A stretch of DNA of 64,000 nt from Dromiciops gliroides (GCF_019393635.1 NC_057863.1:572578284-572642283), one strand, 5' to 3'. Counted from the first letter of the stretch, positions 31,312 to 43,439 are shown. Program-made: numbers and translations. Notes: generated by a model not told the origin, from the letters alone.

Positions 31312-31440
31312 TCCCAATTCAATTCGATTCAGTAAACATTTATTAAGCACCTACTGTGTGCCCTCAGGCACTGTCCTAAGCTTTAGGGATCCTAAAAAGA
31401 AAAAGATAATACCTGCCTTCTGGGAGCCTATAATCTTATT
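31312..31440 (-). mobile_element. L2 3' fragment (antisense)
   Basis: 'aaacatttattaagcaccta' through 'gggagcctataatctta'. Confidence 0.75.
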
Positions 31441-31459
31441 ATCTATTTTTTTATCCTAT

Positions 31460-32300
31460 AAGTATTTTATTATTTTCTAGTTAGATGTAGAGATAGTTTT
31501 CAACATTTGTTTTTATAAGATTTCTAGTTCCAAATTTTTCTCCCTTCATTCCTTCCCTCCCCCTCCCCAAGACAGCAAGCAATCTGATATAGGTTATGTA
31601 TGTATGATCACATTAAACATATTTCTGCATTAGTCACGTTGTGAAAGAAGAATCAGAACAAAAGGAGAAAACTTCAAAAAACCAAAACAAAAAAAAAAGT
31701 AAAAAGGGTATAGTTCAATCTGCATCCAGATTCCACAGTTCATTTTTTTGGATGTGGAGAGCATTTTTCATCATGAGTCCTTTGGGATTATCTTGGATCA
31801 TTGGTTTTTTTTGTTTTTTGGATCATTGTATTGCTGAGAAGAGTTAAGTTTATCACAGCTGGTCATCACACAATGTTGCTATTACTATGTTCAATGTTCT
31901 CCTGGTTCTGCTCACTTCACTCAGCATCAGTCCACTTAAGTCTTTCCAGGTTTTTCTGAGATCTGCCTGCTCATCGTTTCTTATAGAACAATAGTATTTA
32001 TTCCATTACATTCATATACCACAACTTGTTTAGCCATCCCCTCAATTTCCAATTCTTTGCCACCACAAAAAGAACAGCTATAACATTTTTGTACATGTAG
32101 GCCCTTTCCCCTTTTTTATGATCTTTTTGAGATAAAGACCATTAGTGATTTTGCTGAGTCAAAAGGTATGCACAGTTTTATAGCCCTTTGGGCATAGTTC
32201 CAAATTGCTCTCCAGAATGGTTAGATCAGTTCACAGCTCCACCAACAATGCATTAGTGTTCCAATTTTTCTACAGCTTCTCCTACATTTATTAGTAGTTA
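31460..32300 (-). mobile_element. L1 ORF2 C-terminus and 3' UTR (antisense)
   Basis: Reads on the minus strand from an ORF2 C-terminal segment near 32280 (NLW-A-type residues, FVVAKNWKL-like near 32060) to the 3' UTR and an A-rich end near 31460. Confidence 0.85.
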
Positions 32301-32559
32301 GTAGGGGCTGAAGTTCTCAGAGTCAAAACCAAGCCCAGCTACTCTTGGAGAATGGAAAGATCTTGTACTCTATAAAGAAAGCATTTTGGAAGAGCTTTTG
32401 CCCTCCCATCTGAGCAGTTGACAAGGTGTTTAATGTCAATCAGATAGGGGATAAAATTTCCGGTGCTTGTTGAAACCCAGTAGAATTGTTGATGGAGATT
32501 GGAGAATTACCTGGAGAGTTATCTGCCTCATTTTTTGAGGGTTTTTGTTACATAGCTTG

Positions 32560-32765
32560 TTGTTGTTCAGTGTCTGACTCTTTGTGACCCCATTTGGGGT
32601 TCTCTTGGCAAAGACACTGGAGTGGTTTGCCATTTCTTTTACATGAAGCCCAAAGAGGCTGTGATGTGCCTAAGGTTGTACAGCTAGTTAATGGTAGAGC
32701 TGGGACTCAATTCAATTTTTCTTCCAATCCAATGAACTTTCTCCTATACCATACTGCCTCTTCAA
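32560..32765 (-). mobile_element. MAR1-like SINE with RTE-type tail
   Basis: Antisense, 'gttgttgttcagtgtctgac' and 'gaccccatttggggttctct', then a diverged MIR body. Confidence 0.7.
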
Positions 32766-33138
32766 ATTTATTTAGGGTGTTTGAAGCGAGGAAATATGGA
32801 AGGCTATAAAGGATACCTATTGATAGAAGGACAAATCAATTCTTAAAAGTTTACCTATTGCTTAGTTTCCTTTTTCGTTTCCGAGATGCAAGTTGTACAT
32901 TAGTTATTTAATTATAAAGAATAACTATTAAATGAACAGTGGTCAGAGAACAGGTGTGTGTCTTTGTACAGAATTAATTTAAATAGAAATGTAACTCACT
33001 GCCTGATTCTTTAGGCTGTTGAAACATATGCAGTTTTGTGATGTGTGTGTGTTGTTGTTTTTGGCAATGCTTTTATTGTAATAGGATTTATGTCTATTTT
33101 TAGTTTTCAAAAATCCATTTGCATTGCAAGAATAATAA

Positions 33139-33640
33139 TCCAGGCAGCTAGCTGGCTCCTAGGAGTCAGGAAGACCCCAGTTTAAATCTAACCCCAGACA
33201 CTTACTAGTCATGTGACCTTGAGCAAATCACTTAACCTCTGTTTTCCTCAGTTTCCTCCTCTGTAAAATGGGGATAAGTATTTATGTTCCAGGTTTGTTA
33301 TAAGGATCAATTGAAATAATATTTTTAAAGCACTGAGCATAGTGCCTGGCACATTGGTGTTTTATAAATGCTAGCTGTTTTTTATTATTATTAAATAGTT
33401 ATAACACTATAAGGTTTGTAGAACACTTTACGAATGTCTCATTTTAATCTCACAACAATCCTGGGAGGGATGTTATTATTACCCCTCCCCTGCCATTTTC
33501 CAGAGGGAATCTGAGGGCAGACAGAGTAAGTGACTTGCCCAAAAGTCACACAGCTAGTAAATATCTGAGGCTGGATTTGATCCTAGTGTTTTCTGTCTTT
33601 AGTTCCAGTGTGCTTTATCCATTGCAACACCTAACTGCCT
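33139..33640. mobile_element. two MIR-type SINEs in opposite orientation
   Basis: 33139-33395 is plus ('ctcagtttcctcctctgtaa', 'gcatagtgcctggcacattg'). 33400-33640 is minus ('gtaagtgacttgcccaaaag', 'atctgaggctggatttgatc'). The pair is head-out with a short AT-rich centre. A further plus scrap lies at 33670-33800 and a minus scrap at about 33920-34010. Confidence 0.7.
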
Positions 33641-34075
33641 ATAATTAAACATATGAAGGAATTATTTGTAGCAAAACTGTCAAGGTTGTAACTATTATTC
33701 TCTCCTGGATCTTGAACAAATTATATGGCCTCTATTTTACTCATGTGTAGAATGAGAGGAGGATTCAACTAGATAATTTTTAATGTCCATTTCAATTCTG
33801 TCTTTATTCAGTTTTTCCTTTTTTGTGAGGAGCAGATGTAATTTCATTGGTTTGAAAATTTCCCCTACCAATGCAGATCCCAAGTATATCACTTGAAAGA
33901 TTTGGTTGCCTGACAGCTTAATTGACTTGCTTGTGGTTATATAGCTAATATATATTCCAGGCAGTTAGTGAACCCAATTTTTCTTGACTTCAAGGCCAGC
34001 TCTCTATCCAACAAGCAAGATTCCTCTGCTAAGTCACATTGCCCCCTCTTTTACTCTGCATTAGTTACACAGCCA

Positions 34076-34217
34076 GTTCCCAATTGGGGGAATAATGAAT
34101 TCTGTGATGTCCCATGGATACAAATTTGAACTGGAACTTCTCAAAGTTACAATTATGCAACATAGGGTAATAGCATGTGATTACTGCATAGGATTCATTA
34201 TTCCCCTTAACTGGGAC
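34076..34217. repeat. imperfect inverted repeat, possible MITE
   Basis: Arms at 34076-34106 and 34187-34217 are reverse complements with a few mismatches (shared core GGGGAATAATGAAT), separated by 80 bases. It looks like the ends of a small DNA transposon, but no family or clear TSD is recognised. Confidence 0.5.
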
Positions 34218-34520
34218 CTACCTATGGCAATAATTTAAGGCCTTGGCTCACTCAATTGAATGGTGTTTAGTTATTGTGTTGCTTGTCCTATAAAGAATCA
34301 TATCAAATGTTTTCTTTGTAGGCAAAATTTTCCCTTTAGTTTATGATTTCTTTGCCTCTTACTGAAAAGACTGGAGAAAGTGTCCTGAAGGTACTATGGA
34401 AATTGAATAGATTCAAACTAACTTTTGATAGTCTTTTAGTGACTTAAAATGGATGAAGTGTTAGCTGTGCTCAAAGTTCAACAAGTGGCATAACCAGAAA
34501 TAATTATCAAGAGAAAAGGT

Positions 34521-34680
34521 AGCTAGGTGGAGCAGTGGATAAAGCACTGGCCCTGGATTCAGGAGGACCTGATTTCAAATCCGGCCTCAGATACTTAACA
34601 CTTACTAGCTGTGTGACCCTGGGCAAGTCACTTAACCCTCATTGCCCTCCCCCCAAAAAAAACCCCAAACCCCCCCAAAA
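34521..34680 (+). mobile_element. tRNA SINE with TSD
   Basis: Plus-strand copy missing the first few G. CAAGAGAAAAGGT lies at 34508-34520 and 34681-34693. Confidence 0.92.
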
Positions 34681-34693
34681 CAAGAGAAAAGGT

Positions 34694-35968
34694 CTATAAG
34701 TAAATTGTAACCACAGCTTGTTTTACATCTTCAGAGAATAAATGTACCCATAAAAATGTTCAAATCCATATCCTTATACTTTATTCAGCAATCATGGTAA
34801 CTGGTTTATGGTAATCTGCCTGGGAATGGACAATCTGTATGTCTTTTAAAGCCAGAATGAAGTTTTTTTGTAAGAAAAAAATTACTGAGAAAACTGGTCA
34901 GGGACTGTTAAATTGAAGTCTTCTGGCTTAACCTGAAGTGGCCCAAAGAGGTGACTCCCAAAGAAGTCACTAAGTCATCAACTTCAGTTATGCAATGAAA
35001 CCAAAGACTGTCCAATACCACAGGAAATAAGATCTGCCCAATCAGGATCTGAAGATCCGCATATTGCAGCACTTGGGAAACTGTTATGCCAATACTGACT
35101 CTTGAGGAGTTGATGATATTTATCTAGTCAAAACCACTGAGATTTCCTCTTTCTCTTCTCTTCCTGCCCCATTCTTTTTTGCACTCTTCCAGAAACTTCT
35201 TTCAGAATGGAAATTTAGGTATAATCGTAAACTTATTTTTCAGACCTGAAAAAGGGACTTGAGATCACTAGCCCAGGACCTAACAGTTTTCTTCTGGGGA
35301 GATGATGGAATCAAATACATAAAAAGAAACTACAACTTTTTGCATATATATTTTTTTCTTGGGTAACTATCATACTTTGCACTTTCTTTATTTTTAATAT
35401 AGGAGAGACTTTGTTTCTTTCCAGGTGGCTCTAAATGATCCTGATCAATAATTTAGACAAACTAATAACATTTAGAAACCAACAATTAAATTGTGATTTG
35501 AGATTCCTATTAATAATAACAATGATTAATAATACTACTAGTTTAAGATTCCTGTTTTCTTTAGCTCATGATTGGTTGATAGATGATAGTTGATTGATGG
35601 CATTAAACTAAATTACATTATAGCACATATATGCTTGAGAGAAAAGTGGGTGCCAAGCCACTTTTTCTTCTTAATTTCACAATTAAAAGGGAGAGGATTA
35701 GAGAGGAGGAAACCTTAAAGAAAAAAAAAATCTGTGCAAAAATTCCAAAAGAATACTTAGACTGGCAGAAATTTCCTAATAGAAAAAAGTCACATATTTT
35801 CCTTTACAATCTTATTTGCCTTTCATTTAGGGAAGAGGTATCAAATATCTAGGTTTTCTGTCATTAGGTAGGAAGTTGCAAAGTATCTTTATTGTGAAAG
35901 ATTAATTTAAGACCTTGTACTCAGTCTTGTCAGGGAGGACCTTATCTTCCTGTCGTTTTTCATTCTTT
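34694..35968. other. unique intron DNA
   Basis: No repeat or exon recognised. Confidence 0.4.
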
Positions 35969-35986
35969 ATTTAGGATAGAGGTTCT

Positions 35987-36894
35987 TTTTTTTTTTAAGA
36001 TTGTTTTCAACATTTGTTTCCATACGAATTTGAGTTTCAAATTTTTCTCCCTCCCACCCTTCTCCCCAAGACAGAAAACAATTCGATATAGGTTATGTAT
36101 GTACAATCACATTAAACACATTTCTGCATTAGTCATATTGTGAAAGAAGAATCAGAACAAAAGGGGAAAACCTCAAAAAAAAAAAAAAGTAGAAACAGCA
36201 TGGTTCAATATGCATTCAGATTCCACAGCTCTTTACTCTGGATGAAGAGAGCACCTTCCTTCATGAGTCCTTTAGAATTGTCTTGGATCACTCATTGCTT
36301 AGAAGAGCCAAGTCTATCACAGTTGATCACTGCTGTGGGGACCAATTTTTAATTGGGGAGTGTTAGGCAATATTGGGGCAAGGAAGGAGACCGGCAGCCT
36401 CTCTCAAAACAGAACAGGATTTATTTTAACAAGAACGAACTTAAAAAACCAAAACAAAACACAAACATGATCAGTAGGATAAAGGAAATAAAATGGGGAA
36501 ATTATACAACCTGAGAAAATACAACCGCCCAGGAAATCAGCTGAGAATACATAGCAGAACGCCTGTTGCCTTCCAGCTTCCACCTAGAATGCCCAGTTCT
36601 CCCCCAATCCCAGAAAAACCCCATACCGCCCCAGCCAGTGGGATGGCCGCTCTGACAGTCACATGACTGCCCTCACTAGGCTTCCAATCATTATAATTTT
36701 GCCAGGCCCATGTAGGCATCAGCGAGTGGTGATGACGTGAGGTGCCAGCGCCATGGCAACAGCTACAACCAGTGGGTGGAGCACCTTGAGGTTTGCGGAG
36801 CCCCAGGCCAGTGCATGCAGAGGCATAAAAACCTCAATTAACAATTAATTCTTTACACTGCACAATGTTGCTGTTATTGTGTACAATGTTCTCC
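35987..36894 (-). mobile_element. L1 3' end (antisense) with 18-bp TSD
   Basis: L1 3' UTR in reverse, with T-rich left end. TTTAGGATAGAGGTTCTT (35969-35986) and TTTAGGATAAAGGTTCTT (36895-36912) are the TSD, one mismatch. A solo LTR interrupts it at 36334-36857. The target itself looks like a DNA transposon end. Confidence 0.88.
36334..36857 (-). mobile_element. solo LTR of an endogenous retrovirus nested in L1
   Basis: 524 bp with minus-strand ends TGTAAAG and CCCCACA (TG…CA). CTGC at 36330-36333 and 36858-36861 is the TSD, and the L1 sequence reads through when the insert is removed. On the minus strand an AATAAA polyadenylation signal (near 36421) precedes a short U5. A 4-bp TSD fits a gammaretrovirus-like (ERV1) group; a 6-bp TSD (CACTGC) is also possible. 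No viral gene remains. Confidence 0.8.
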
Positions 36895-36903
36895 TTTAGG
36901 ATA

Positions 36904-37072
36904 AAGGTTCTTAACCTTTTTTGTTAATTTATGGACCCTTTCTCAGAATATCGTTTTTAAGTGCATAGAATATAATATTGATCACAAAGGAAACCAGTTA
37001 TGTTGTAATATATTTATCAAAATATTTTCTTTTATTAAAAACTTTTTAGATCCTAGTTTAAGAACCCCAGAT
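36904..37072 (+). mobile_element. old DNA transposon (hAT-like), copy 1
   Basis: Ends GGTTCTTAACC and GGTTTAAGAACCC-like are inverted. Body: 'tttatggaccctttctcaga' and 'cacaaaggaaaccagttatg'. I recall the same element from placental genomes, so it predates the marsupial-placental split. A second copy, in reverse, is at 38515-38712. Confidence 0.6.
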
Positions 37073-37079
37073 TTGGGAC

Positions 37080-37885
37080 CTGTTTACCCACTTAATTCCC
37101 TAGTGGTTCTAACTTCTTCAAGAAGACAAGCTTGGCTTGCACTGTAACCAACTCCCCAGTCCTGCTTTTCAGGGAAATTCATCTGTGAGAATTATTAAAA
37201 ATTATTTTAAAAAAGGCAAGCTTTATACTGGATCACCATCATCTTTTAGAGAAATTGAAATCAAGTAGCTGTCCTCATCTGCTGCAGTGATATTTAGTTA
37301 CTGGTGGCTAAGCTTTACAAAGGTATTTGTTTAGTATTGGAGCCCAACATCTAGTTGAACTGGACTCACTACATTCTTAAGACTTGCCAGTTTTTGGGTA
37401 ATCTTTTTGGATTCCAATCCATAACAATTTGTCTACAGGGCAAGGTGAGAGATTCTCACAGTTCTGAAATGACCATATAAATATGGGTCCCTCCCTTTTG
37501 TTATTGATGTAGCTTTTCAGTTTGGGAATCCCTCAATCTGGATTAAGTAGTTCCCAGAATTGACATTGTGGAATTGGGGTAGGGCTGTGGCCAAAGAAAG
37601 TGCAACTCTATTTTGATGGGTCCTTACTTAGCCTTTGGAATGGCTCAGGTTGAATAAATGTTTGACTTGATAGAAGCATTTGGCTTGCTTGTGATGTCTT
37701 CATTGTTACTTAGAACTTTCTCAAATTCTATTGCTTATTTGAGTTGTGTTTGCCAGTTGTTATCTTGATCAGTTTTGTGCCTGGCCTAAAGCACTTTTCT
37801 TTTTATCTGGACAGATCTACCAATAATGAGTAGGTATTTGTTAATTATATAGTTTAATAATTAGCTAGTGAGCCTATCATAATAA
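37080..37885. other. unique intron DNA
   Basis: Nothing recognised. Confidence 0.4.
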
Positions 37886-37891
37886 TTGTTG

Positions 37892-38202
37892 GGGCAGTGG
37901 GCAGTGGATAAAGCATTGACCCTGGAGGCAGGGGGATATGTTCAAATCTCACCTCAGACACTTATTACCTGTGTGACCCTGGGCAAGTCACCAATTGCCC
38001 AGGTCTCCAATTGCCTTAAGACATCCAGGGCCATCTCCAGTCATCCTGATATATATCTTGCCACTGGACCTGAATGGCTCTAGAGGAGAGAATGAGGCTG
38101 ATGACCTTGCACAGCCTTCCTTCACTTAAATCCAGTTCACTGCAAGTCATGACATCGCCCTGATGTCATGGTCCTCTGAGAACCAAGGACAAACAACTGT
38201 GA
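37892..38202 (+). mobile_element. long-tailed tRNA SINE
   Basis: Head and core ('gggcagtggataaagcattg', 'gaccctgggcaagtcacc') with the long tail ('acatccagggccatctccag' to 'gaaccaaggacaaacaac'). Confidence 0.88.
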
Positions 38203-38514
38203 ACCTGTGATCTCTTCCTCCCTACTCCCTCCCCCTTCCTTTCCCTCTACTAAAGTTCCAAGAATCAGCTTAAAGCAGTTATTTAAAAAAAACAACAACT
38301 TGAGTCTGGTGAATCTTAAAATAAAACAAACACATTTAAAAAAACTAAACAAACAAAATCTAGGCCTGGTCAGGAAACAAGTTCACATGAAGGAGTTAAA
38401 ATGAGTTGCCTTATTCCCATGTAGAAAATAGAGGCTGGTGTCCTTAACCTTACAATAGAAAGAATGGTACTTATGGCTAGATCTTTTAAGAGCACTTAGC
38501 AGATGTCCCCCAGA

Positions 38515-38712
38515 GGTACTTCTCAAGCAGGAGTCTGTGAATTTATTAAAAAACTTTTTTGGGGGAAATGGTATGTCAATATAATTAATTACCTTTGTCA
38601 TCCTCTGTATTTGATTTCATTCCTTTAAAAACAGTATTCGGAGAAGTAGTCTATAGGCTTTACCAGACTTACAAAGGGGTTCAGAACACATGAAAAGATT
38701 TAAGAACTTTCC
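38515..38712 (-). mobile_element. old DNA transposon (hAT-like), copy 2
   Basis: Reverse-oriented relative of the 36.9-kb copy: 'gtcaatataattaattacc', 'gagaagtagtctataggctt' and 'ttacaaaggggttcagaac'. Confidence 0.6.
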
Positions 38713-38719
38713 TTCGTTC

Positions 38720-39565
38720 TAGAAATGAATGGGCCTTGTTCTAGTGCAGTGGTTCCAGCTGTTGAATTATGTGCACACCAGCAGTTCTGCCTTTTCCTAT
38801 TGTATTCTTCTCCCCTATCTCATAGACCTGGAACTTAGTCCTGCTGTCAGCAGATGAGGACTAGAACGGAGACACGTGGTCCTCTGCCTGCTGCTCTGCC
38901 CACTTGCATTGTCAAGGGTGGAAGACAGGGCTGGTAAATCAGTTTTTAAGACTAGAGAATGACTTAGAAAATTTGATTTGCCGTGTTGTCTTATAGCAGT
39001 TACCATATTTAGCACTATTAGTGTGAATGACTACTGTAGTGCAGGGACAGGGAAACTGCCTACAGGACAGATCCAGCTCTTTGTTTAAAGGTCACATAAT
39101 CTGCAGAGGGACAGACTAAGTGGTGACTGATGGAATTATGCCCGAAGTTGCCAAGTACAATTTGTTTCTTAAACTTCTTTGATTTAGTTCCCTGCCTCCT
39201 CTCCCCACCCCACCTCCCTATGCCCTCCAAGAGCAGTATTTGTAAATGAGTTGCATCTTTGTCTCTTTCCACCAAATGAGATATTGGTAGCCATTTAGTA
39301 AAAGCGTGTCCCCTTGTTTCTCTTCCCATCTTCTACCTGTTCTGGCCACCTCTCTCATTGTTTTACTCTTGAGACCGCCTTATTTTTTATTTTTTCTTCA
39401 TTCTTTCTTGCACCTTCTACTTGCCTTTCTTCCTTGTTTGTCTATATTAAAAAACATATTTTTTGTTATTTATTGAATGGAATTTTAATATTCCTTGTAA
39501 CTAAAGAGTAGATGGGTATATATTTTAATTACTTTATTTACAAATGAAATTTCATAAATGTACAT
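38720..39565. other. unique intron DNA
   Basis: Nothing recognised with confidence. Confidence 0.35.
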
Positions 39566-39582
39566 TAGCTTGCCTTTTTAAT

Positions 39583-39751
39583 TTTGTTTTTGTTTTTTAA
39601 TTTTTAATTTTTTTTAGTGAGGCAACTGGGGTTAAGTGACTTGCCCAGGGTCACACAGCTAGTACGTGTTAAGTGTCTGAGGCCAGATTTGAACTCAGGT
39701 ACTCCTGACTCCAGGGCCGGTGCTCTATCCACTGCGCCACCTAGCTTCCCC
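39583..39751 (-). mobile_element. tRNA SINE with TSD
   Basis: Minus-strand SINE flanked by TAGCTTGCCTTTTTAAT (39566-39582) and TAGCTTGCTTTTTAAT (39752-39767). Confidence 0.93.
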
Positions 39752-40449
39752 TAGCTTGCTTTTTAATATAGGTGGTTCTTGAATTTTTTTTTTTCTGACA
39801 ATGAGTGAGTGACCTGAGAGGAAAAACAGGATTCCCTAAGTTAGAACCACTGCCCAGGCATTTTATACCGTAGGCAAGCATTGAGAATTGTTATTGCTAA
39901 CCTTGAGGCTTTGAGACTTCCCTATAAACCAATGGGACTTGATATATCAGAAAAGAAATACTGATAATTGGAAAGTAAACAGAATTTTCTGGCAATAAAA
40001 GTATGTACATCTATTTAAAAGACAATATTGAACAGTGTTTTTCAAACCTGTATCACCCCATATCCCATATGTGTTGCTGTTGGCTTACTTCAATTTGGGG
40101 CCTACCCCACCCCAATCCAAGGTGACACCATCAAAGCAGAATGACTGAAAATAGTTCATGTTCATCAGTTCTTTGGAGAATCCTGGATAATTGCCCCTCG
40201 ACAATCCACTAAATGGCTTTGAGGCTTTTGGCAAGTTGCTATATTTTGATCTTTAGATGGAACAGTCTTCTTCTCTTTGACTTTCCATGTAAAATTTTTA
40301 GTGAATGTTTTTAACAGATCTAAATTTACACTAAACCACTTTCAAGAATTAATAAAACATATTATTGGATTTAGATTAAATTCAACAAAATTCAAATTCA
40401 ACAAACATTAAGCTACCAAGTACCACATATAAAAATATTAAGCACTTCA

Positions 40450-41050
40450 TTAATTCAATAAGCATTAATTAAACTTATAGTCATGCTAGGCACTGCGTAG
40501 TATTGGGGATATAATGACAATGAAACAGTGGTTGCTCTCAAGGAGCCTTATATGGAGAAGACACTGCATATACAGGTAAATAAGCAAAAATATACACAAA
40601 ACAAATACAAAATAATTTGGGGGTTAGTTAACAAGCATTGGGGATGCAAATGCAAAGAATGAGACACTCCCTACTCACAAGTTTACATTCTAGAGGAGAA
40701 ACAAGTACATATATAAATATACACAGAAAAAAGTACAAAGAGAATAAATACAAAGTTGGTTAATAAAACTAACAACTCAGCTACTGGGGAAATCAAAGTG
40801 TCTTGTAGGAAGGGGCATTTGAACTGCAGCACTGCAGCAAGCTAGGGGATTCCAGGATGCAGAGGGTCATTCTAGTCATTGGGGCCAGCTTCTGTTACCA
40901 CACAGAGATGGAACAAGACAAGAGAGAGGCCAGTTTGGCCAAAATGTAGAGTGTGGAGAGGGGAGTGATAGGAAATCAAGCCCAAAAGATTGGGTGGCCC
41001 TAGGCTGCAGAGGACTTTCAATGCCAAAAAGAGCATTTTATATTTTATCT
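40450..41050 (-). mobile_element. two L2 3' fragments (antisense)
   Basis: 40450-40620 ('attcaataagcattaattaa', 'caaggagccttatatgg') and 40625-41050 ('ttggggatgcaaatgcaaag', 'gaggccagtttggccaaaat', 'caatgccaaaaagagcattt'). Confidence 0.7.
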
Positions 41051-41159
41051 TAGAGATTATACATATTTCTCAATGTACTTCTATATCTACTTATTGTGAT
41101 GTCCATAAACAGAGCACATTTAAATAGAAGGTAAAATGTGATAGAAACAAAGGAGAGAG

Positions 41160-42340
41160 CTAGAGCCCTAGGGAAAAATGAGAGGGAAGGAGGGAGATTA
41201 TTTTTATCTGGGAGGATTGGGGAGCTGCTTTCTAGAGATGATCCTTGAGCTTGGGCATTGAAGGCAGAAAGGATTTCACTGAGGGCATCCAAGGAGGGAG
41301 CTTGTGCATTTTAGGCATGGTAGGTAGGTAGCTTATACACAAAAGACAGAGGGGAGGATAAGATGGGGAAATAGCCGTCAGTCCAGTGTAGAAGGAACAG
41401 AAAATGCTTGAAGGGAAAAGGCAGGGTGGAACCCAATTGTGGGAGGCCTTTAATGTCAGACTAAGGAGTTCATTCTATATGCTATTGTGAGCCACTGAAG
41501 ATTCTTGAGCTGGGAGAGGGACTTGGTCAGGACTACTGCAAAAGAAGATTATTTGGCCAGGTGCTGTGATGGATATGTTAGAGTTAAGAGAGCCTGGAGA
41601 CAAACTGATCTATTAAAATAGTCTAGGTAAGAGGTAAGGAGCGCCTGAACTAGGGTAGTGACAGTGTGAATGGAGAGGAAGAGGTGGATGTAAAAAAATT
41701 AGAGAAGTGGAATTGATATATTTTGTTAGCAGATAGTGGAGACAGTACGGGGCCTGAAGTCAGTAAGACTCATCTTTGGAAGTTCAAAAATGGCCTCAGA
41801 TACTTAGTAGCTATGTGACACTGACCACTTAACCCTGTTTGCCTCAGTTTCCTCATCTGTAAAATGAGCTGGAGAAGGAAATGCCAAATCACTTGAGGGA
41901 GGAGAAAGAATCAAAAATGATTCTGAGGTTTTGAGCCCGTAATACTGGAAGGATGGTGTTACCACCCACAGGAACACTGGGAAGAGGGCAAGTTTGGGGG
42001 GGAAATGATTTCAGGTTGGATTTGTTCATTTGGAGTCCTTGCGCAGAGGTAGTGCAGGTAGTCCACAAAGGAGAGAAAAGGGTTCAGTGCCTTTGAAGAC
42101 ATCCACATTTTGGGGGTTGGGAAGGAGGAGATGAATCAGTTGAACAGACTGAGTAATCAGACAGGTAGGAGGAAGATCAAGAAAGCAGTGTTGTCAGAGC
42201 AGAGTCAGAGAGTCAAGAGGGATCAATTATTAATAATTAACAGTGTGAAATGCTGTAAAAAGTCGACGAGGATCAGGAATGAGACAAGACCATTAGATCT
42301 TTGACAATTAAGTCATCAGTGACCATGGAGAATGTTAGTG
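41160..42340 (-). mobile_element. L2 ORF2 fragment (antisense), interrupted
   Basis: 'tgggaggcctttaatgtcag', 'tattaaaatagtctaggtaa' and, after a MAR1-like SINE at 41735-41905, 'gaggttttgagcccgtaata' and 'tcgacgaggatcaggaatga'. On the minus strand it reads from the RT palm region to the ORF end. Highly broken. Confidence 0.7.
41735..41905 (+). mobile_element. MAR1-like SINE
   Basis: 'agtcagtaagactcatcttt', 'cctcagtttcctcatctgta' and 'gagctggagaaggaaatgcc', cut before the distal RTE tail. Confidence 0.7.
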
Positions 42341-42459
42341 TATGTAGAATGATGGGGTCAGAAGCTACATGGAGACGTAGGAAAGTGCAGACTTCTCTTT
42401 CTCTCTCTCTCTCTTTTTTTTTTTTTGAGACTTCTCTTTCTATAACTTTGGCTATGAAT

Positions 42460-42460
<1 letters not shown>

Positions 42461-42557
<97 letters not shown>

Positions 42558-42570
42558 AGGGAGGGAGGAG
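42461..42570 (+). repeat. compound microsatellite (GT)25(GA)20(GGGA)n
   Basis: Uninterrupted GT 42461-42510, GA 42511-42550 and GGGA-type units to 42570. A TC tract lies just upstream (about 42396-42413). Confidence 0.97.
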
Positions 42571-43273
42571 ACAATAGAACAGTTCACTTCATTAGTGCAC
42601 TGGATAAAGTAAATTGATTTGTTTAATATCCTCTGGGGCTGACTTTTGACTTTCTTAGACTCATTTCTCTGATGCTGCTGCCTGCACTTCCATTTAGTAG
42701 CTAAAATTTCTCCTGGCTTCAGGGCTTTAATATCAGAACTGGGTCTGTTACTATATCCTACTCATGCCTCATCATGATGTAGAGGTGACCCTGAGCTCTT
42801 GAAAACCATGTCAGTGGAGTGGGAGCTCTAGCAATTTCTACAAAGATGGAAAAGATTTGAGCATGGTCCTAGAGACAGACTATGTCTACCATTGGAGGAC
42901 CACCCTGGCTAAGGATAGAGAGGCTCATTCTCATACACAGCCAGAAGAGGATGAATTTTTTGATGTAGGAAAACCATGAAATAGACAAATTGTCCAACCA
43001 CTTTTTGAACTATTCCCTTCCATATATGTAGTGACTGTAACTGGATTGGCTGGAGAGAGGACAGAGGTTGTTAAGAATCTCAGTTTTTAAATGAGCTACA
43101 AACATTAACTGTTGGCATTCTGAACAGGGAATCTTTGTCCGAGGATCAAAAATTTGATAAGCTATTACAGGAACTAAACCAAACCTATATTGACATTTTC
43201 TCCTATGAAAGAAACCAGATGTTATTTTTAAATTGAAAGGTGGCTCACAGGTTCTCCTTGGAGAAGTAGTACT
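42571..43273. other. unique intron DNA
   Basis: Nothing recognised. Confidence 0.4.
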
Positions 43274-43283
43274 CAATTCAACT

Positions 43284-43428
43284 TTTTTTTTGGGAGGGGG
43301 GGTGAGGCAATTGGGGTTAAGTGACTTGCCCAGGGTCACACAGCTAGTAAGGGTCTGAGGCTGGATTTGAACTCAGGTCCTCCTGAATCCAGGGCCAGTG
43401 CTTTATCCACCATGCCACCTAGCTGCCC
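43284..43428 (-). mobile_element. tRNA SINE with TSD
   Basis: Minus-strand SINE flanked by CAATTCAACT (43274-43283 and 43429-43438). It lacks the usual 'tgttaag' spacer, as some other copies do. Confidence 0.92.
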
Positions 43429-43439
43429 CAATTCAACTC

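Noticed and set aside
40040..40140. Possible hAT fragment starting 'cagtgtttttcaaacc'
   Set aside because: Only one terminus-like word and no matching partner end.
42273..42612. 100-codon frames on both strands
   Set aside because: Translations of the compound microsatellite.
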